Shown: piece by piece, positions 46,770 through 59,390 of the stretch
Layout of the letters: each line of letters starts with the position of its first letter
Numbering within the stretch: position 1 is the first letter of the stretch
Assembly (NCBI GenBank): GCA_935421135.1
Contig: OW285190.1
Coordinates: 17,494,501 to 17,558,500 of the forward strand
Direction: 5' to 3'
Source of the DNA: Bugulina stolonifera
Lineage: Eukaryota > Bryozoa > Gymnolaemata > Cheilostomatida > Bugulidae
DNA: 64,000 nucleotides
Notes under the pieces: generated by a model
Seen by the model: only the letters and a program-made list of their open reading frames with translations
What the model was told of the DNA's origin: nothing
The model's database searches: none
Position numbers and translations under genes: made by a program

Positions 46770-47511
46770 TACTTTAGTATAATCAAATCACATCTGTATG
46801 TATGTGGTATTTATGCATTAATAATGCGTACATTCATGTGCAGGTATTATGTCTGTAAGTGTAGTTGGCTAGCCGCTATGCAAAAATTTAAGCTATGCGA
46901 ATATTTGTTGTTATGTGTAGGTATAACATAAATACACATATTTATAATCAACTGAAAGATGATCACAAGTATACTGGTCTGTAGGTTGTCACAATCGAGT
47001 TGTAGGAATAGCCTCAATAGAACCTTAGAATAGCTATCATCTGACTTGGTCATGTGATGTGATAGAAAATACAATTAGCAGACCTGTCACACCTGTTACA
47101 TGAATATAATACAGTGTAGTAAACAGTAGAACTCACTGTATGGTATATGTAATGCCATGTGTATGATTGTCACTGTGGACATTGTAATTCAATAAGGCAT
47201 GATATTAAAATATTTGGGACGTTAGTGTGAGTATAATATAGGTTGGGCATTGATTATAAAGTTATTAAAATAAGCCATGAATTGATCTGTTATGTCATTA
47301 TTCAAATATTTTGATTGCAGGAACTTTGGTTGCTTATTTCCTGCTGCTGCTATTAGCTTGTTTGCAAGGAATTATTTACAATGTAAATCGCTAATAAATT
47401 TCCATAATCAATATGATGGCAGTTAAGCTTGGGAAACATCTACATGTATGTTTCAGCTCTAATTTAGATTTTATTGTTTCAAAACGAACCCTGACTAAAA
47501 TCAAAAGAGAG
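46770..47511. other. Spacer between SULT-4 and the PAN/fucolectin gene
   Basis: AT-rich, no supported exon. An ATTGCAGGAACTTTGG...CTTGTTTGCAAGGAAT block at 47315-47370 has a relative at about 50150-50210, so a dispersed repeat is likely. Confidence 0.5.
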
Positions 47512-49810
47512 ATGAACAGTTCAGGGTTAAGGATATCAGGTAAGTTCGATATGATCCACATAAAAATAGTTTAGATTAGACAATTACCTAGACATCTAAA
47601 TGACTGTACTGTAGAACACAGTATACAGCATACAGCAGTTATGCCAGTGTTCTTTATCTTGACCTGTTTGATAAAATATGTAACTGCCAGATTTAACTAT
47701 GTCTTGATATACTGATGTGGAAGTTCGGTGAAATTGGGTATCAAGTATAAAATTTAACCATTGTTTGTGCTACTTGCTTTCTTTTTATTCTAATAGCCAG
47801 TCAAATTTGAGTTTGAGGGGGAAATCCAACCCATACAAATTGGCCAATTTTAAGAAGATCCATTTTGGTGTATTTGCCAGCATGAGAGGGTATACAACTC
47901 TAAATTTTTATCAGTTGAAATGGTTTATTTATTGATGCCTTGATTGCAAACACCGTGAGTACAAGTCTTATAGCAGTATTCTCACATCACCTCATATTAA
48001 TTAGAATAAATCTTGTATTATCATATTATGCTTTATAATCTTTTTCAGTGATTTCCTGCTTCACCATTCAACTGCTGAATGTGTTAGGTTCTCATGGTCG
48101 GTCTAGGACGTACGAAAGCTGGCGAGATGCAAGCGGTCAGCAGAATGACTTAGCGACCACATGCATGCAGACTCCCAGCAAGTCCATCTGCGCTACGGAG
48201 TGTGCGAGCTCAGATGTCTGCTCAATGTTCACCTTTGGAGGGTCTGCCGGATCTTGCTGCCTAAAATCTTGTGTGAACTTAGACTATCTGGAGAATGGGA
48301 ACACAATCTACGTTGATAGTAACGTCAGCATCTCCCATCAACTGGCTCTCTGTGAGTATACTGTTTACTTCAAACTGTTAATTGGGGCTTCAGATCTTTA
48401 GAGTCAGGAATTACCAGCTTGAAAAATACGAGCAGTGTACGATTTCTATTGTCATGGTTTATTATAAACTTCAAAAGTGAAAGAACATAAGGGCTTATCA
48501 GAAGCATGTAGCATCTACATGTATCCATGATTAATTGTATAGATGAATCGATTTAACTAAATACCCATATTTCTATTAGTATAATAATATGCATTAAAAC
48601 CGTACAACTGGTACCAACTTGGCCATTTTATATAACAAATAATATAATAATTGCTGTTAAACTGGTTCCATTATAATATATATATTCTCCTTAGACAAAC
48701 CGACCGTACTCTCTTCAATACAATATTCCAAGAATCACGAATCAACCTTCTATGGAGGTCACAAAGCTAATGACGGCCTTTACTTACCACCAGCGGGGAC
48801 ACGTGAACACCAGTCAGTGACCAAATCAGAACACGAGCCCAGACCTTACTGGTGGGTTGACCTACAGGGTGACCACTGTGTGTGGGCTGTCCGCATTCTC
48901 AACCGAGCAAATGGTGAGGAATATAAATACATATATATTAGTCTTAGCTCTCAATAGAATTTCATTGAAAATCTAAGAAAATTTTTACAGTGCTGGATGA
49001 AGTGTATTTATGACATCCATCGTAAACCGGTATCTGAAAACTGAAAAGATTTTAATGTAAGAAAGCAGCAGTTTGAATAAGACATCAGTAGTTACGTCCG
49101 TGTCATTTCTCCTTTTTATTAAGTCAGAACCAAGAATGAAGTAACACAAGAAATGTGTGGCTATGCACACTAGAAAGTGTGTATGGTATTGTGTGATATA
49201 ACCCCAAGAAGGTAGGGTCAGTCCTTGATTATACAGCTGGTCTAAAAGAGGGCTGAATATAATATAAAAGTAGATGTGACTGAATAAGATTTTTGGAGGA
49301 AAAATATTATATGCAATCTTGTACATTGTGTAGTTAAAGATATACATGTATTATGACTTGCATTGTAATAAAAAGGAATATAATATAAAACACGAATATA
49401 TATAAGCATGCGTATTATATGCATATATTTACTCGTAATGAGTTGTGTATGAGTGAACTAAGTTGGGATAGGTAGACTACACACTCGTGGAGCTAGCTGT
49501 ATTTACATGTTGTGTTTATCGCTTTATCTCATTTTATAGTATAATATTATCTGTTTTCTTGTTACTTAAAGATTCCACATGGACTGACGCCAAGGATGCT
49601 GTAGTTACCATAGCAACACAGGAAGCTGGATTGTCTGATGAAGTAAACAATCTGTGTGCCAAATACCCTGGAGTGTTGAACCAGTTCTATACTCTGATTA
49701 ACTGTACGACTCCCATGATTGGTCAGTTTGTGCAGGTGCTGTTTGATGCTACCACACACTTCTATATTTATGAGATTGAATTGAAGTGCATGGCTTGGAA
49801 TAATAAATAG
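47512..49810 (+). CDS. Secreted PAN-like and fucolectin-like (F5/8C family) protein
   Basis: Exons: 47512-47539, 48049-48351, 48695-48913, 49572-49810; 789 nt, 262 aa, joins in phase 1 throughout. The very short first exon (MNSSGLRIS) was chosen because it alone gives an ATG in the right phase. With exon 2 it makes a signal peptide (VISCFTIQLLNVLG). Residues ~40-105 are cysteine-rich (CMQ...CATEC...VCSMFTF...CCLKSC), like a PAN/apple module. Residues ~112-260 resemble the fucolectin subgroup of F5/8C lectins (TKSEHEPRPYWWVDL, RILNRAN, final YIYEIELKC). Such domains bind fucose or other sugars and are secreted in animals; the sugar here is unknown. There is no membrane anchor. It lies between two sulfotransferases on the same strand, so it may share expression, but this is only positional. 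Exon 1 is the weakest part of the model. Confidence 0.75.
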
Positions 49811-51776
49811 AAACATAGCGAGAAAGAACTTGCAAGCAACTGAGGATGCTGCTTATAGCCCATAAGCAGTATCCTTAGTTATAGGATACACTGCATGACT
49901 AGTATTTATGTCATTTTATCGTAAAATGTGGGAATTGTCAGCTCCTTTACTATAACACTTTAATAATAATAGAATGCAACCAATGGTGTTTTTATACAAA
50001 ACTTTCAGTCATATCCCAGTTTGTCAAAATTGATTTTCAACCAGGACTTTTGTGTGTAGATGAGCTAGAACTGGTTTGCTATTGTACATAAAAAATTTCG
50101 AATGCTCCTATGTGCATGTATTACCAGCTATTACTATTCAAATATTCTGATTACAGGATATCTATTGTTTAGTTCCTGCAGCAGCTAATAGCTTGCTTCG
50201 CAAGAGTCATGTGAATAGCACGTATAGTACTACATTGCATAATCAATACGGTGGTAGCGACTCCACTAACATTGCCACAGAGAACATAACTCATAACAAA
50301 TAGGGTAAAGCTGTGTGGGCAATGGATAATTATCGCTAATAAATTAATGTGTTTGGGAATTTTATTTCTTCCTATGTCAGTCATTCAAGGGAGGACAACT
50401 GAATAAGTATTCAAGGTATGTGGTAACAAACTGATATACTTGATATCAGAGTTGAGCTAAACCAACCAATTGCCAGTAGCTGGAAATCCTAATCAGTTCA
50501 GCAAACTTTTGCTATAAATCTAAATCCTAATTTATTCTTCTAGTTTTCGGTTAATCTTAATCCTAATCATTTGCTTTTGACTTTTCAAATCTAGCCTGAA
50601 TTGCTACAATTCCCTTGCTTGATTGCAGCACACAATATAAGAGGATAACTCTATGCTGTGAGCAGACAGCTGCTTTTAATTGCACATGAACATTTCCTGT
50701 AATCTGTATAAAACTGCCCTTGTATACAAGCATAATAGACCTTGTAGTTGATTAGAAAGATGAGATTCATTGTACATGGGACCACTTACCCCAGAAATCT
50801 AATCTTATTTCAAATCGAGATTAAGTCAAGCAATATGACTTAATCTATTTCTAATCAGTTTTTTCCTACATTCTATCTAATCTCAATTTATTCTTAATCT
50901 TGAAAAAAATGAAATAAAACAATCATTAATTAATTTTAGCTTACAATGAAACAATCTTAATCAACCATAAAGCACACCTCTGCTTGATATATACAATACT
51001 ATGTACTATGTACTATAATATATATTGTATATCTACATATTGTACTACCTATGACCGGTATTTTATTTATTTATCATAAATACATGTAGACGTAATTTAT
51101 TGTAACAGTCTTGCTGACTGTCACAGGTGGTAGGAACAGGTAACTCCCAGGTATCTAGGCTACATACTTGTAAGATTTCCCATGTATATTATTCCAGTAT
51201 TTATACATTCTAGCCTCAGGTGCCCACTCGTTACCACCCTAGAGAGGGGTAGATATAGAGTAGATAGATATAGAGTAGATAGATATAGAGTAGATAAATA
51301 TAGAGTAGATATAGAATAGATATAGAGCAGATATAGAGCAGATTTTCATTGTAGATGGAGCAGATGGTTGCAATTTGAATTTGCCTATCTAGGAGTAGAA
51401 GTCAGAGTTGTCACCCCATGAACATAGTACATATTGTGCTCAAGGTGCGATAACCCTGAATGGCCATATCTCCTATCACTCTATAACCAGGGTCTTCTAC
51501 CCCTCATTATGATGCATAAACCTGCAAATAAAGAGCTGATTAGTATTGTTGAACACTTCTACAGAAAAATTTCATGGTTTTCAATTTAGAATGATTTTGT
51601 TGGCAACTACGTGTAGCTAGTTACCATGGCGACTAGGAAAATTAGTTGTTAACTTGATGCACATAATGATAACAATGATAATATACATTATAATGTATAT
51701 TATCATTGATGATAATGCCTCTACACTGGATTGAGCACAGATATATAGCTGTCAAAGTGTCTTTGCTTCTGCTGTA
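49811..51776. other. Intergenic before SULT-5
   Basis: AT-rich. Two related stretches rich in CTAATC/TTAATCTTAATC occur at 50480-50600 and 50800-50960. A TAGATATAGAG 11-14-bp minisatellite lies at 51243-51345. A short palindrome (AATATACATTATAATGTATATT) is at 51682-51703. No exon is supported. No SULT-1-type TATA block precedes SULT-5. Confidence 0.55.
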
Positions 51777-54700
51777 ATGATGGCGTTCAAAACTGAAATT
51801 AAAATCCGCATCTTGCTCCTGTACCTGTGGGTGAGGTCAGCTGTGGAGAGAATAAAGATCTATCTAGGTAAGGTGTCTGTGTCTCAGATTAAATATGGCT
51901 TTGATGAAATGTGATGCAAATCTCTATTTTGTTTCAAAATTCAATAAATTTGAGCAATTTTGTAAAGTAAATATTAAGAAATGCATTTGCACAAAAAGTA
52001 ATAAAGATCACTGAGCGATTTATTATGTATTTACTACAGTATCACACAATACATGTTTGACCAGAAAATGGAAGATGCTTCTTTCAAACTTATAATATTA
52101 TATTAATACTAATTGTACGTACTTGATTCAGATAGGATATCAAGTCTGGAAGCCGATCTTAAACCACAATCTTCCATGTGTCGATGTTCATCTTTAATTT
52201 TTTAGTTAGACTCATATTTTACTATCTTCTATACACATAGGCTTACACGATTGTAAGTATGGACTGATGGGAGGTTTCATGTATAAAGATATTCTACTCA
52301 CACCTTTCTTACATCAAGTGGAGAGGGTAGAGGAGTGCCAGCGGTATTCTAAGTTCAGACCAGACGATGTAGTACTGCTGACGTATCCAAAGTCAGGTAT
52401 GCTTGTAGTAGTGAGAATGTGTAACAGCAATTATCATTATATTGACTTGTTAAGTAACAGGCTAAGAATAACATTCAGGGAACTCAGTCTAAAAAGCAAA
52501 ATTTCAGTTCAGATAGCCCCAAGCTATTACACTGCACACCATCAGCAGTACATGCACAGCCACAGAGATAAATGTAGGCTATGAACTAATATTATACTAT
52601 GCAGAATAAGAGTGTGACATGACTTACATGTATATACAGTACATGTACCAATATATATTATACACTGATACTCTCGAAAAGAACTTGTTGGAAATGCAAA
52701 GGGAACATTGAAGTGTATTTACTGCTTCTATTTTTGAAGCAAACTACAGCATATTTTATTATTCTATTGACTGTGAAATAATAATATTTTAAGTAACTTT
52801 TAAATCCAAACTTGGGCTATATTCTATTCAATATTTCAGGAACACATTTAACAGGGGAGATAATCGCTTCAATCTACAAAGAGGTTGGGAAACTTAAAAC
52901 TGCAGGATTGTCAGCCATTGTGTCTTTAGAGGCACAACCACCATCAATATTTCACTCCAGAGCTTCTGGTATGTATGTTTGTACTACACAGTGTCTAGTA
53001 CATGTGTTTGTACTACTACACCTGCATCAATGCTACAGTCCATTATGTGAACTAGCTCCGAAACAATCTATATCCTATTATCCAGTTGGGTCTTTTCAAT
53101 ACACCTTAATATCCATGCAATATGATGAACTGTGGCATGGATATAAGTGACATGGATGATTTATTATACTGGAAATCCATGAGCTAAATATTCCAATTGA
53201 GCTTTATGGCTGGCTGGTTTTAGGTTATACACTCCGCAAATATAATATACAATATGTAATATAGAATATGTAATATAGAATATGTAATATACAATATGTA
53301 ATATACAATATGTAATATACAATATATAATATAAAACAAAGTGTCTTTACTGTCGCTTAGACAGCCTACCAGCCACTGAGGCCTTTTCGCTGATTTGATG
53401 CGGCCTTTTTGTTGTTGGTAAAATAAAGTATGTATGTACTATAATCTGACATCCTCCACCTCTCTGCTCCAGACATTACACCAGGCACACTCAAATCATG
53501 GATTGCATTCAATGCCAAAAGAGTCTCATGTAAACATACATTGTACATGTAAACTGCTATTACCATGGTACCAATCTCATATTTTTACCTTCTACATATT
53601 ATACTACTACTTCACATTTTTATTTGTGTTTGAGGATAGTTAAAGGTAAATAAAGCAGTCATTGCAATAACTGGACGACGTTGAGTTTTTAAAACTTTTA
53701 GCAAATATCCAATTAAAATATTGATATGAAACAGCAGAAGAAGAATCATGTTATGAGCATTAGTACTTTCACAAATGGTGATATAAGGAGGTAAACATTT
53801 TGTGTCATTAAAAGTTAAAGGTAATGGTGGCCTTTTATGAAATTACCATCTAAAAGTGGCCTTCGGCTCAAAAAGGTTGCCCATCCATGGGCCCTAAACC
53901 ATTGAGTATCTTTTTTTTCTGAAATGGTCGCATAACTGAAGCAGAATGTTTTACTGGTCTGATGCTTAGCTTTCTGTAAGGTTACTAGCCCATAAGATGT
54001 TCATACAGTCTTGATTTCGCTTACAAACAAGTAGCATCAACCTTAAACTTGAGGATGTTTGTCAATATTATTGACAAAATTGAGTTGTGACCATAATTTA
54101 GGCTATGAAGAAACAGGTACCAGTTGACTACACAGAGTAGCAACACTAACTGTCTTAAATAGAGTTCAAATAAAATCTAACAGCTGTTGTTAGAGCGTGG
54201 CATTATTGTCCAAATACAATGCCTTTGTTGAGGAGTAGATTATTGAGAAACTGGAGAAAAGGATGTAGTGACCATAGGACTAGAGAAAAGGATGTAGTGA
54301 CCATAGGACTGGGGAAAAATATTACCTGTCATTGTTACATTTGTCATAAAAAATAGTAATTACAAGCATACTATGGAAAAAAGCAAAATTTGATTTCAAT
54401 CAATCCTAGTAGCAAATGTGTCAGACTTTTTCCTTGTTAGGTGCAGTAGTGGGAGAAATTTGGATAGCCTTAGTTCCTTGTTTATGGTTGGGGTTTGGGA
54501 TAAGGGCGGTCAACCAGCAAAATATAGAGAAGACAACTTCTCCTGCTTCATTTTTGGCGAAGAACAAAGGCTATCTCAAATTTCTCCACTTCTGCACCTA
54601 ACTCCTTTTTCCACAGTAGCCAAAGACAACTAAGTAAGAATACTACACAATGCTGCTGAAGAATTGCTATCATGGTTGGAAGTGTGATAAATGGTTGCAT

Positions 54701-57104
54701 GCATGCTACGTATATTCATTATGATTTATCACTTCCACTGTGGTACCAGATGTTTGGTACAATCAGAACTAATATAATTATTAAGCAACTACTATTAGCA
54801 AGGGTTGCGACTATCACATGGAAGGCGTCTGAAGCCTCAGCTCTTGCTTCTCAACAATGCTACACTACATGGACTACTTTGGAAAAGCATGAAATCCTAA
54901 AGACAAGACTTGATTGAATTAATAGTCGGAAACATTTTTAACCCACTCTAAGTCCTATATAATAAATGACTGGTTTGGATAATTATCCAGGCTTACTAGC
55001 ATTACGTTAACAATAGGATTGAAAAATCACAAATATGCAGCTTCACAAATAACAGTATTAACTCCGACCAGCTTCTCAGAATATACAAGTAGTACACAAT
55101 AGATTGTGGTATTCCAACTAAGATGTGCAGCTAGCTGTTCGTCATTACTCTCCTTTGTGTAGAGATGGAAGTTTCCTTTCTAAGCAAAGAAAACAAGTTT
55201 TTGTTTTTAATCAGCTCCTTTCATGAACTGAAACCAGCCATCAGATACACAGTTGGATTATTGCCAATAGTACTTCTCCAACAATAAGGACTACATTCTG
55301 TGGTGTTCAATATACTCATGTCACATTCCTAATAAACAATTTATATGGATTTTCCTATTATTATGGTCATGAAAAATGCCACGTTCACTATTACAGTTCA
55401 TATCCATAATTGTGTATCAGAGTATCTGCCTCCAGTCATGGAAAGCTGAGTCAGTACAATAATAGGATATTTTGGCAATATATTAATTATTATTGATTTA
55501 TTGACTAAATGGTGAAACCTGAGTATGCATTATTTAACCAGGGAGAGTGGACAAGTTTGGATTAGTACAATAGTAGACACTTACACTGGCAATAAATTAA
55601 TTTCGACAAAAAAGGTGTGGAGCTGCACAAAAAATTTAAAATTCAAAGCAATTAAAACCACTATTGTATGACTAGTAGCTTTATGAAAAAAATTATTAAA
55701 AATGAAACTCATGAGATAAATCCTGTCAAATTATACAATTTTTCCAATTGTGCTATTTAAGAATTGAGTATGTCCTACCTACCCCAACCCATTTTATACT
55801 TGCAGGTGATGACCAAGGAGTCATGTGGGACGTTGAGGCAGCAGCCAGTCCTAGAATAATCAAGTCCCATCTCTCCTGGAACTTCATGCCTAAAGATGTG
55901 AAGGAAGGAAGAGTTAAAGTAGGTCTGACGCTGTTACAGTAAAGAACTCATTTCCTGCACCAGCTATTTCTACTTTTACACTTCTAATTTTATAAATATT
56001 TGTATGATTATTCAGCTGTAGAGTTAGTTTCATACCAATACACTGCAAATTGTTTTTGTCAAAAAACCAGTTAAATTGCATTTGAAGCTGTAGGTTTTCA
56101 AAATGCAAATAGCTTGTTTTGAAAATGAGTTGTATGCCACAACCATGTTGTGCATCTGTAGGTGTAGTAGTTGTAGACAAGTACATTGGTAGGCAGCATT
56201 GGCTGGTAGGCAGCATTTAGAATTTTATTAGGTGGACCAAACTTCAGTTTCAGTCAACAAAAGAACAGTCCGGATTACATTTAATTATAATTGCTATCCA
56301 AGTAAGAATTTTGATACCAATCCTCATGTGTGTATACGGTATAAACTCTTTGCGCATTTTGTACAGGTAATAACTACCTTCAGGAACCCAAAAGATGTTG
56401 TCTGCAGCTTTTATCCATTCCTCCAGAAAATGGGAAGGCTGTATGACATCACATTCAACCAGTTCTTCTCAAGATTCCTCGAGGGGAATGGTAAGTTGAG
56501 AGTAAACGAAATGCCTGCTCAATGTAGTTATGGAATTACTAGCTGAGTAATGAGCATGACTATCTGGTTGTTCAGTACATTGCAATGGTAATTAACCAGT
56601 TTAACAACAATAATCTGATTTCATGGAAAATATGTTGACCATTGTATTGGATTACACTTGAAAGTATGTCTTAAGAGAGCGCCTTCACACATCAACGATT
56701 TTCAATAGCAAAACATTAAACTTCCAGTACTAAATTTCAAACTGAAATTTAATACTAAGTCTAAATTTTCAACGAGTTTTTCCGTTGAAATTTAACGTAG
56801 TTCTTCATTTGTCAATAGCGTTTTGTCAGCATAATAATTTGATATTATTCAAAATTCTAAAACCATTGGATGATATATTAGTCATACCTACAAAATTTTA
56901 AAAATTACAACTTTCAGGTGATTTTTTTCAAATGTGTGAAGGGCTAAATGTCCATCTAAAGTTATATTTATGTATACTGTATAGTACAATAATGTATTTG
57001 TGTTTCTAGTGCTCTATGGTGGATACTTCAAATACATTAAAGAGTGGTATCCATACAGGAACAACCGGAATGCATTAAAAATTCACTATGAGGATTTATG
57101 TGAG
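51777..57104 (+). CDS. Sulfotransferase, tandem copy SULT-5, 3' exons missing from window
   Basis: Exons: 51777-51867, 52241-52396, 52840-52968, 55806-55918, 56367-56490, 57010-57104 (708 nt, 236 codons), in the same phases as the other four copies, ending with a good donor (GAG followed by GTATTA). It starts MMAFKTEIKIRILLLYLW, again hydrophobic. The loop reads LTYPKSGTHLTGEI (Ser as in typical family members), His in SPRIIKSHLS, and FRNPKDVVCSFY. It is the most diverged copy. Exons 7 and 8, which should give the rest of the acceptor fold and the C-terminal PAPS site, are not found between 57105 and 59340, and then a Polinton begins. Either the gene continues beyond the element outside the window, with a very large intron, or it was broken by the insertion. 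Confidence 0.85.
53235..53335 (+). repeat. ATATGTAATATAGA tandem repeat
   Basis: Seven units of about 14 bp (AATATGTAATATAG/C) in SULT-5 intron 3. Confidence 0.85.
54436..54602. mobile_element. Foldback MITE with GTTAGGTGCAG ends, SULT-5 intron 3
   Basis: A 167-bp element with ~36-bp imperfect terminal inverted repeats (GTTAGGTGCAGTAGTGGGAG... / complement ending CTGCACCTAAC), flanked by perfect 5-bp duplications TCCTT (54431-54435, 54603-54607). A related one-ended fragment (GTTAGGTGCAGAAATGGAGA) starts near 41406 in SULT-3 intron 7. Confidence 0.8.
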
Positions 57105-57590
57105 GTATTAAAGTAGACTGACAGACTTTTTGAAAGACTAGGAAATCAGTGAATTGTATCTTATAATAATTGTCAATGTAGAGACTGCAGACAGTGATTT
57201 ACTAAAAGAGGCATTTTAGAGCATGGAAGTTGATTTGTAGTTGTCTTACCCTAAACAAGTGGTATCATCAAGAGAATGGATGCTTGAACATTTACTAAAT
57301 TTCTCTATTTAGTAGGAGCTATCTTCTCATATTCCTGCATTATTGAGAGTTATGCTCTCTCTAACTATTTCATTGGTAACTTTATAGGTGAAAGTTGCTC
57401 AATACCAGTGATTTTAATCTCATGAGCAGCTAGTAAAATATCAATCATTCGGTTCTAGTCTGTATTCCTGAATTTTCTAAGCCGAGAATTTGGCTATTGC
57501 ATATGCAAATAATTGCAAGCAAATTAACAAAGGTCAAGGATCTCTATGTTACGCCAGTTGTGAGTAGTATAGTCAGTGCACTTCTAGACA
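57105..57590. other. Start of SULT-5 intron 6, AT-rich, no exon
   Basis: Searched for the conserved exon 7 (DLEGNVRRIAKFLEI-type) in all plus-strand frames and found none. Ordinary AT-rich host-like sequence up to about 57580. Confidence 0.6.
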
Positions 57591-58280
57591 GACACGCACT
57601 CATTGACCCCTGTTTTCAACCAATCACAAGCCGGTATTTCCGATTTCAACCAATCACAGAAGAGCACAAAAATTTTGCACACGACCTTGCCAAGGTCACC
57701 CCAAAATCCCCCCTTCTGATTGGTCGAAAAAACATTTGCACACTTGACCCCGAACCCGGCCACGACCCCTTCCCTTCCTCCTTCCCACCCTCCTCCCCTC
57801 CCCCTCCCCCACCTCCCACTCCTCCCTCCTCCCCGCCACCGCCCTCGTCCCGTCCGCGCCACCGCCGTCGCCGCCGCCGCCACCGCCGCCCTCACCACCG
57901 CCGCCGCCGCCGCCACCACCACCGCCCTCACCACCGTCGCCGCCACCGCCGCCGCCGCCACCACCGCCACCACCACCACCGCCGCCACCACCACCACCGC
58001 CACCGCCGCCGCCGCCGCCACCACCACCACCACCACCGCCGCCGCCGCCGCCGCCATCACCGTCATCACCGCCACCCCTCCTCCACCGCCGCCCACCCTC
58101 CCCACCCCGCAACCCCCACTCACCCGAACGACCAATCGTTTGAGGCGGTCAAGCCGCGTCCGCCCACGTTGCGTGCGGCGCCGACCGTACACGTGGAGGC
58201 GACGCCGGTGCCCCGTATCCACCGGGCCAAGCGACTAGGCAGCGGCCCGCCGCCCATTCCGAGTTCCACTGGGGTGGGAC
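57590..58280. other. GC-rich patch with CCAAT motifs and long CCG/CCA low-complexity run
   Basis: A sharp change from AT-rich to GC-rich. The left part has CCAATCAC twice (57619-57660) and an ATTGGTCG (57718-57726). From about 57760 to 58110 the plus strand is a nearly G-free CCG/CCA/CTCC run, then about 150 bp of mixed CpG-rich sequence to 58280. Frames of 138-262 codons are open on both strands because the repeat lacks stops. They give His/Arg-rich, Pro-rich or Gly-rich strings without domains, so I do not call them genes. It may be part of the Polinton terminal region, a CpG-rich regulatory block or foreign DNA. Confidence 0.6.
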
Positions 58281-58573
58281 TATAATGTAATATATTAAAT
58301 TGTTTAGCCTCCCTATAAAAATATATAGTAGTAGGGTGTGAGTTATTTTTTAGCTTGATAGCATTTTATACAATAAACACTTCACAATTGCTGCCAATTA
58401 CTCCATTTAACACTAACCTTATGTTCTACTTGTTGACATCTCTGATCAGGCACTGACTAGTAGGTAGCTGTCTCTGTTTACTCTCACTCTGTTGACTAGA
58501 GGCTGATTGTTCATACTGCTAGAGTGAGAAACTTATACCTTAAATAGTAGTATTCAGTGGGCGGAGTCTAACC

Positions 58574-59330
58574 ATTTCCCCACCCCGATGTGAATCCGAA
58601 GCCTCCCGATGTGAATCCGAAGCCTCCCGATGCACCCCGATGTGAATCCGAAGCCTCCCGATGCACCCCGATGTGAATCCGAAGCCTCCCGATGCACCCC
58701 GATGTGAATCCGAAGCCTCCCGATGCACCCCGATGTGAATCCGAAGCCTCCCGATGCATCCCGATGTGATTCCGAAGCTTCCCGATGCATCCCGATGTGA
58801 TTCCGAAGCTTCCCGATGCATCCCGATGTGAATCCGAAGCTTCCCGATGCATCCCGATGTGATTCCGAAGCTTCCCGATGCATCCCGATGCATCCCGATG
58901 TGATTCCGAAGCTTCCCGATGCATCCCGATGTGTCAATTCACATCGGGATGCATCGGGATGCATCGGGAAGCTTCGGAATCACATCGGGATGCATCGGGA
59001 AGCTTCGGAATCACATCGGGATGCATCGGGAAGCTTCGGAATCACATCGGGATGCATCGGGAAGCTTCGGAATCACATCGGGATGCATCGGGAAGCTTCG
59101 GATTCACATCGGGATGCATCGGGAAGCTTCGGAATCACATCGGGATGCATCGGGAAGCTTCGGAATCACATCGGGATGCATCGGGAAGCTTCGGATTCAC
59201 ATCGGGATGCATCGGGATGCATCGGGAGGCTTCGGAATCACATCGGGATGCATCGGAAGGCTTCGGATTCACATCGGGATGCATCGGGAGGCTTCGGATT
59301 CACATCGGAAGGCTTCGGATTCACATCGGG
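58574..59330. repeat. 31-bp satellite in two opposed arrays: giant inverted repeat
   Basis: The left array (58574-58936) has units like CCCGATGTGAATCCGAAGCC followed by TCCCGATGCAC. The right array (58943-59330) is the reverse complement, with TCAATT at the centre. Each unit contains the small palindromes CCGATGCATCGG and GAAGCTTC. Some units have an extra ATGCATCGGG, and outer units differ from inner ones (GCCTCC versus GCTTCC) in both arms. Because 31 is not divisible by three and the unit lacks stops, three frames per strand stay open as 31-residue repeats (ASESHRDASGSFGITSG). These are not called as proteins. Confidence 0.9.
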
Positions 59331-59382
59331 TCACATTGGGATTGGATAAAAAAAAAGGGAGGAGTCAAGAAATGAGCAGTTG

Positions 59383-59390
59383 TATAAAGG
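59383..59390 (+). promoter_or_regulatory. TATA box for the plus-strand Polinton ORF
   Basis: TATAAAGG lies 89 bp before the ATG at 59472, with an initiator-like TCACAGTCTCAGCATTC about 20-30 bp downstream. Confidence 0.5.

Noticed and set aside
57497..58285. 262-codon His/Arg/Pro-rich frame, and 212- and 138-codon frames on the minus strand
   Set aside because: Open on both strands in several frames because the CCG/CCA run contains no stops; no domain or splice context.
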